From: Phoronis australis
Lineage: Eukaryota > Phoronida > Phoronidae
Direction of reading: 5' to 3'
Assembly: GCA_002633005.1 (NCBI GenBank)
Contig: NMRA01000203.1
Span: 3,852 to 67,301, forward strand
DNA length: 63,450 bases
Shown here: positions 58,201 through 63,450 of the stretch, in pieces
Numbering within the stretch: position 1 is the first letter of the stretch
How the letters are laid out: each line of letters begins with the position of its first letter
Notes under the pieces: generated by a model
What the model saw: only the letters and a program-made list of their open reading frames with translations
Database searches by the model: none
What the model was told of the DNA's origin: nothing
Program-made: the position numbers and the translations under genes

Positions 58201-60110
58201 TAGTTAACCTTAGGTGCCATATACTGATTTTTTGGATTTTAGCTTTTCAAAATGGCTTATTTTTCATTGTTTGTTCTGTCTTCTAATGCACTGTCTTGCC
58301 AATAGGCAATTATGTTTGTAACTAGTATTATTTTGCACATTCTGTCGTTGCTTGTGTTCATAGTTTTGTCCTGCTTCAGCTTGTTGCAATGTATTAATTT
58401 CTTAAATATACTTTCACCTTTTCACAAACATTTTGCAGTGTTTGGAGATGCAACGTCTTGTTTTTGGTTCAAATCATAAGAAGACCAAAGATACACAGAA
58501 AACTATTGACCTTCTCATGTCGTAAGTCTTTTTCTCTCTTCATCTATAGTGCCTTCTAAATATAACAAAGTCTCAAAACTTTTCTAGTTGGGGACAGATC
58601 TTGAGACCAACCAGAAAACAGAAAAAAACAATCGTTCACTCTTTATAGATGAAGTTTTGTGCAGTTTAATGATCTGCAAAGAAAACTTAGAGAAGGTAAC
58701 AAAAGTTGTGGAGTAGCAGTGGAGATTGGAAGATAATTTCTGGTGTAAAATTCTCTTTGACTGACAAATATATTATTCACTACATCTGTTGTTTTTAACG
58801 AGTAGAGAACTTGTTTGTTGTTGGTGTTCTGTGTTCCAAACCTGTCAAAAAGACACTGAAAGCAAAGGAAAAAGTCAATTGATAAAGGAACAAGTCATTA
58901 ATGTAACAGGCAAGACAGTTTTCTCAAACAGGCGAAGTGACTTTTTAGATACTAGGTAGTTTATCAAACAGACGATGTGACTTTTCAAACAAACACATTA
59001 CTTCTACAAAGTCATATGATAAACAGACAAGTGATAACAACTAGACAGACGTGTGATTTAAAGAGGCACAAACTCAATCTACAAGGCAGACGTGTGATGT
59101 CGACAGATGTGACAACTGTTAGACTGATTTTAAGTCTGCCTGTCTTCTTTAAGAAAACGTCAGATTTCTCTTTGTCATGTCTGCAGCCATCTTTAGATCA
59201 AAATTTGAAAGCGTCTTGGATTTCTGATTTTGTTTGACACATTCGATATTAAGTTACAGATGGTACCATGGTCTAAATGCCAGTTGATTAGGGCTTACAC
59301 ATTCCTGGGCAGGTCGTGGTTCGTTCTGAATTGCTGTGAATAGCAGGACTTTCCATGTTGGCACTCTCTAGAGTAATGAGGGCACGAAAATGACTTATGG
59401 TTGATCCCTACTCAGATTTGGTGGACAGAAATTCAATTACTTAATTGTGGTTCATAAAGTTAAGAGCAGAGGCATAAATTCCACTGTCAGTCTCTTCCAT
59501 TATTTAGTGGATTTTAGTTCACTAATTTATTTTAACTTTTAGACGCGGCTGGGATTGAAATTCACTCACTTTATCAGCCGCAGCCACTGGCTTTGTCTTC
59601 ATCGAAGTGGGAAATGGTGGAACATGAAATCATCCATTGATATTTCAAAAGTTTTTCCTTTTTTCATAAGGCATAAATACATCCCACCGTACAGCAGTGA
59701 AAGTTTGTTGGCATTATAATAGCAGGAAAGGTGTTAAGATGCTGTCTATACCAGTATGTTGAAACCTTCCGTGCGCATTACATGTGACCTGTAGGTGGTG
59801 CTGAATGCTTGTTCATCAAACACATGATTGCTGTCTGGTGGGTTTGTGAATTTCAATATGGCACAGCTATTTCGAAAATCTGCTATTCATACTGACACAC
59901 GCTGTATATCAGTCTTTACTTATGATATTTGTTGTTTTATCATTTTGATGTATTTGTTCATCACTACATTAATCCTCATTTTCCAGGAACCCTTCTTTAG
60001 CGTCCCGTCAACCAAAATCCAAGACCACACAACTGTCAACAAGACCCAGGTTCTCATCCATTGTCAATAGACAGTCACTGACTGGAGGGTTCAAGTCAAC
60101 ATGGACATGA
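46237..60110 (+). CDS. TTC23: TTC23-like tetratricopeptide protein, eleven exons
   Basis: Exons: 46237-46385, 49489-49696, 50101-50224, 51251-51407, 52489-52614, 54054-54263, 54658-54743, 55089-55216, 55958-56107, 58439-58521, 59987-60110 (TGA at 60108). They total 1,545 nt, divisible by three, with GT-AG introns and matching phases. The first Met in these exons is at 46252; a tiny upstream exon is possible. The N-terminal 110 residues are acidic and disordered. Then come TPR-like helices: AVHELV-type DDAIRAFVQC, VHGDNHWKLARAFANLARAY, YLPQAQHHAENARNIML, FAPAAIYFEKALELIERQHG, GEVAETHKLIGSLHLSSGN, CLEMQRLVFGSNHKKT. Spacing and motifs follow human TTC23 (and TTC23L). In vertebrates TTC23 sits at the ciliary EvC zone and supports Hedgehog signalling. 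The exon-2 acceptor at 49489 is chosen over 49505 because only it keeps phase. Confidence 0.9.
46690..49320 (-). repeat. Third array of the diverged repeats, leftward, in TTC23 intron 1
   Basis: At least a dozen boxes of the type (G)CCCCCTAGTGGCAATTTT or CCATCTAGTGGC lie at 47045, 47229, 47378, about 48090, 48235, 48475, 48905, 49055 and 49207. They are spaced roughly 145-180 bp, each followed by TATCTTTG, TTTTCATGAAATTTGG and GTGACGAC-like blocks. Orientation is opposite to the arrays at 12 and 32 kb. At its start a 24-bp unit (CCGTAGCTGTATCTGTCTGG...) is repeated four times (46741-46836). Confidence 0.8.
51921..52080 (+). repeat. 40-bp minisatellite, 4 copies, each with a splice-donor match
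   Basis: Unit TTGCAACAAGCAAGGTGAGT followed by GTCAGTTGATTCCTAGATTG. Three copies contain AAGGTGAGT, a full match to the 5' splice-site consensus; the first has AAGGTTAGT. It lies in a TTC23-like intron, 410 bp before an exon. Confidence 0.93.
52606..52915 (+). repeat. 38-bp minisatellite, 8 copies, made from an exon end and its donor
   Basis: The first copy is the real end of TTC23-like exon 5 (CACAGGGAAG) with donor GTTAGT at 52615. The next seven copies, at 52649, 52687, 52725, 52763, 52801, 52839 and 52877, repeat exon tail, donor and following intron exactly, one copy having GGCTAGT. Confidence 0.95.
56700..57600 (-). pseudogene. Penelope-like retroelement fragment, RT thumb to GIY-YIG end
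   Basis: The minus strand reads IPFLD-type GHLPFLDTCMNI, then ITIYRKPTHTDPYLNFDSNH, HKQTVVRPEL and an EKHQKRAHTKGAL region (57595-57179). Further on it gives DHVTILAREDKFWSRKI, then KIRWWKPSLNRDKGYDLPAI (57054-56830). The first is the end of a Penelope-like reverse transcriptase and the second the C-terminal end of its GIY-YIG endonuclease. The frame is interrupted between them. It lies in the intron between TTC23-like exons 9 and 10, antisense. Confidence 0.75.
57640..58110 (+). pseudogene. Inverted Penelope-like fragment, GIY-YIG end only
   Basis: Plus-strand codons from 57777 give MEDHCVSPLHNITPDDVAIL, REDKFWSRKIF, then NRDRGYDLPTIY and stop at 57969. This parallels the minus-strand copy 700 bp away. 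Both copies extend to the same 3' sequence (GGTAACTT(G/A)CCATCACTCA), at 58105 and 56705. The pair is head to head, an arrangement known for Penelope elements. Confidence 0.75.
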
Positions 60111-60173
60111 TCGCTACAAAGTTTAAGTTGTTCATATCTACATGTAGCCACACTGATATGACTTCAACATCCA

Positions 60174-60491
60174 CGGTCATACCTTGTATACTGTGCACAT
60201 TGCCTCGGTCATACCTTGTATACTGTGCTCATTGCCTCGGTCATACCTTGTATACTGTGCACATTGTCACGGTCATACCTTGTATACTGTGCACATTGCC
60301 TCGGTCATACCTTGTATACTGTGCACATTGCCACGGTCATACCTTGTATACTGTGCACATTGCCTCGGTCATACCTTGTATACTGTGCACATTGCCTCGG
60401 TCATACTTTGTATACTGTGCACATTGCCTCGGTCATACTTTGTATATTGTGCACATTGTCACGGTCACACCTTGTATACTGTGCACATTGT
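60174..60491 (+). repeat. 32-bp minisatellite, 10 copies, in the TTC23-like 3' UTR
   Basis: Unit CGGTCATACCTTGTATACTG followed by TGCACATTGCCT (or GTCA). It begins 64 bases after the stop codon, so it is very likely transcribed. An AATAAA at about 61219 is a possible polyadenylation signal. The 139-, 116- and 121-codon ORFs across it in all three frames come from the repeat. Confidence 0.95.
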
Positions 60492-63345
60492 CAGCATTCA
60501 TTTTCTCAAGTTGCCATTAATATGGTTGGATTAGGAAATTTCGAATATTACATAAAGGCATGTATTCCTGCTATGAACTAATTTGTGGACTATGTTTAAG
60601 GAATCAAGTCTTCGAGCAAAGCTGAGAGTTGGCATTTGGTTATGACTGACTATCCTGGCATTATGATAGTGGGTGTTCTGAATCCGGACCAATCAAATTC
60701 GCAGCTTAAAACTACTGTAGTCAGCCAAGGGTCAGCGAAGCAGCAACATTGGCTATGCATACTGTAGCGACACCGTAGTGAAGTGGAAACATCACCCTCA
60801 TCGTTGTAGAATTACCACAGCACCTCGGTGTATGTTACCTTGAACTGTAGTCATCTTAGAATGACCATTTCAAATACCAACATTTTATGTGTCTGAATCA
60901 AGTTTCATGTCTTAAGAGCTGCTGTGATCGTCTGTTTTCCCATAGCACTGTCATGGTTTTTCTATGGCTTTAGAACCGTGATAAACCAACATGATCGTAA
61001 TTCACATTTGGCAGTACTGCCAGTTTCATTTAGGCTTCAAGTGAAGACAGATTTGTGAGACTGTATTTCATATGTATGTAGCTTGGTTTGAAGTGGTCAA
61101 AGAAATTAATGTTATTTATGTATGGACAGTTTAATCTTTAAATAACTCATCAAAGATTTTGTATCTCCGTGGAACATATAAATTCTTGACTAGGATGTGA
61201 CTGTCAAAAATCGATGGTAATAAATGGTTAAAACTTAAGGTGCGACACTCATTAATAAAACGAACATGCGCAGTATTTAATGTTTGAGGGGTGAATCGAT
61301 AGTTCTGATGTATGCAGTTAGGCCATGCCTACTATAGTTACTCTGTTGCTAAGTCCCTCAAGCACAAAGCCAATATGGCAGAGGTCCTTTGGAAGCAAAC
61401 TATAACAGGTTCTCTACAATGTGTTTTGGGTCAGGTTTCACTGAAACTTAACTCTACAGTTGCATTGTCAAAATATCCATTATGCCAGCCCATTGACATA
61501 TCAAGTTTCATTGATACGAGTGTCCGAACAACTCAGGTGCCTTCTACTCTTGGTGGCTGGGCGTTTCTATGATTGCATTCTTTGTACAGCTTTGGTCTGC
61601 ATTTAAGTGCCTTAATCACATTATCTTTCTGCTTCAATTTTCAACTATGATTGTGGTACAAAGTTGGCAGACTATTGCCGTGTTAACTTGTTCCCATCAT
61701 CGGAGTACCTGGAATAATTAGCTCAATTCGCTCGTCATAACTTCTCATAGTCTTCATGTAAAGCATCGCTGCCAGTGCTTGGTTCAACTGGGTAATGGGT
61801 GAGAGTGTGGGAGCTGGCCCAGTGAACATTTTGGGAAGCAGGGCTCAAGTTGTCCGGCATCACTCTTTATTAACTGTACAAATACCAATTTAAAATGTTA
61901 TTTTGCAAAAGATGTAGTGCTTGACAATGAAAATTGCAGGACATTTTCATGTAATTTTTTAGTTTAGTAAGAATTTCTGCTGCTGAGCAGCATTTCAGCA
62001 TAATTTAATTCTTGGTTTATTTTCATGAACAACGTTGGGACAGAATGTTTTGGTAACTTTCATTCGTGTCAGAACAGAAAAAAATCAAGAAATACAAAAC
62101 ATCGTTTTATTAGCATGTCAAGTATGAAGCATTCTGTGAAACCTATAAAGGATTCATTAAGCAGAAAATTAAATAATTTCATACTTCAACAAACTAGTGC
62201 CAACTAAATACAATTTCTACTCTTTTTGTCTCGTTGTTCCGATGGTATTTAAATTAAAATATTAATAATATTCGTCAAAAACTTTACTTTTAAAAGTAAA
62301 CACACTTTATAGTTCTGCTGCCGGACAAGAAGGGCAAAGTCGATGAAGATGAAATGCATGCCAATTTCGGTCATCAATAATATTTGCAGAACAATATTGA
62401 AGATGTCAATATTTTTTAAATGCCATAATGTCCCAATGCTTTAAATCTTCATTTAAATGCCGCGCCATGTGAACTGTAGGAGGGAGTGAACTTCGTCCAC
62501 CAATCGACTCCAATGCTATACAGCAACTGTGTTTATTTCAATACTTCGCAGCTATATCAGAAAATGACTATCTGAGGAGAATGATTATAACTGACAGTTG
62601 GGAAGACTGCTATGACTTAGTTATTAAAAATTATGGTTAAAGCAGTTACGAATATGACCACCTGCCAACCAAACAAATTAGTAACACGGTCCATACATAA
62701 TCTCAATTCCTACTAGTAAGTACTTGTAACGTTGGTTAAAACTAAACCTCTAGTATAATCCAATGGAAAGCTACATTAAAGTGCTAGGACCATCACTTAG
62801 TTTTGCTGGACTTTTTTCTCTTGACGTTTTAACAACAAAAAATGTAATGCACATTCTTCGAATGAACTAAAAAAATTTTTAAGCATTTGCACCGATTCTC
62901 TGCACACTCTCTGATGAAAAAATATGACTAAAGTCATGCATGATAAATCAGTTGACAATATTGCAAATGTAAAGTTGACTTACTATTTACCCAATGCACA
63001 TAAGAAAACAAGAAATCACACAGCATATTATGCCAACAGCATTACATATACACATGAACAGAACAACAAAGACATAAACATGTTGCCTTAACACAGTGTG
63101 GTTTGTTGGATTCACTCCAGATGTTGGTAAAAGTAAACTATTACTGGACTAACTATATAAAATGCTGAACAACAGTAAACGGATCGCAAGGTCCAATTAT
63201 GTTATGACCAGTAGAAGGAACTATGATAAGCTAACAATGACAATTTTTCATCAAAAATATAAGTCCAGTAAGAAATTAATGACCAGTAATTCAATTTACA
63301 TTTAATGACCTAATCACAAAATTGCATCAAGCAGTTGAACATTGA
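60492..63345. other. Downstream region with no gene except one candidate exon
   Basis: Rather featureless AT-rich sequence. No other exon, RNA gene or mobile element could be supported. The ORFs at 61312-61572 and 62025-62207 have no recognisable motif. Confidence 0.45.
62313..62380 (+). CDS. Candidate orphan terminal exon
   Basis: After the acceptor-like CACACTTTATAG the frame reads LLPDKKGKVDEDEMHANFGH, Q and TAA. It is charged, clean and followed by an AATAAT. It needs a preceding exon that leaves one base. TTC23-like exon 10 leaves two, so it is not simply an alternative last exon. I do not recognise the protein. It may be chance. Confidence 0.3.
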
Positions 63346-63450
63346 ATGAACAATAATCCTTTAGTTGACTAGCATGCTTCTGTTCAGTGGATGGTGTTAC
63401 TTGATGAACAATAATCCTTTAGTTGACTAGCATGCTTCTGTTCAGTGGAT
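63346..63450 (+). repeat. 56-bp tandem repeat cut by the window end
   Basis: GAACAATAATCCTTTAGTTG onward to TTCAGTGGAT occurs at 63346 and again at 63402, reaching the last base. The array may continue beyond the window. Confidence 0.9.

Noticed and set aside
60101-60581. Three overlapping ORFs of 116-139 codons
   Set aside because: 32-bp minisatellite after the TTC23-like stop; open in all three forward frames.

Overview
The window is animal nuclear DNA. It is AT-rich, its genes are split by GT-AG introns, and it is crowded with minisatellites, transposon relics and a few assembly gaps. There are no operons or bacterial signals. Residues typed from the exons match conserved bilaterian genes. 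Gene content and repeat types suggest a marine invertebrate deuterostome (hemichordate, echinoderm or lancelet), but I cannot fix the species.

Genes, left to right. (1) 1-1603, minus strand: the 5' part of a gene with a long low-complexity acidic/Ser-Thr-rich exon that runs off the left edge; a HROB (MCM8/9 recombination factor)-like protein is my best guess. (2) 15488-25008, plus strand: a complete five-exon LRMDA/C10orf11-like leucine-rich-repeat gene (180 residues). (3) 30434-40400, minus strand: ten exons of WDR61/SKI8 (SKIC8), lacking only the first few codons; one exon is frameshifted by a microsatellite next to a single N. (4) 46237-60110, plus strand: an eleven-exon TTC23-like tetratricopeptide gene. 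WDR61 and TTC23 are divergently arranged. A lone candidate terminal exon lies at 62313-62380.

Repeats fill most of the rest. They include an 18-copy 52-bp satellite (4894-5829); a TTAA-flanked Kolobok-like element with a decayed THAP protein (7172-8474); a foldback MITE with CAC termini and 5-bp duplications (18644-18960); two larger TIR elements (about 21482-24093 and 38985-40215); hAT-like relics (26697-27475, 33750-34077); a head-to-head Penelope-like pair (about 56700-58100); a 540-bp foldback (41709-42261); and at least twelve minisatellites, mostly intronic.

The most unusual items are these. A miniature LTR retroelement (42287-42824) has identical-length 152-bp LTRs, each holding a tRNA-like Pol III A box/B box, and a related copy of its empty target lies 0.9 kb away. 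Three intronic or intergenic arrays of diverged ~150-180-bp repeats carry CTCF-core-like motifs, rightward in the first two and leftward in the third. Two minisatellites in neighbouring TTC23 introns repeat a 5' splice-site sequence.
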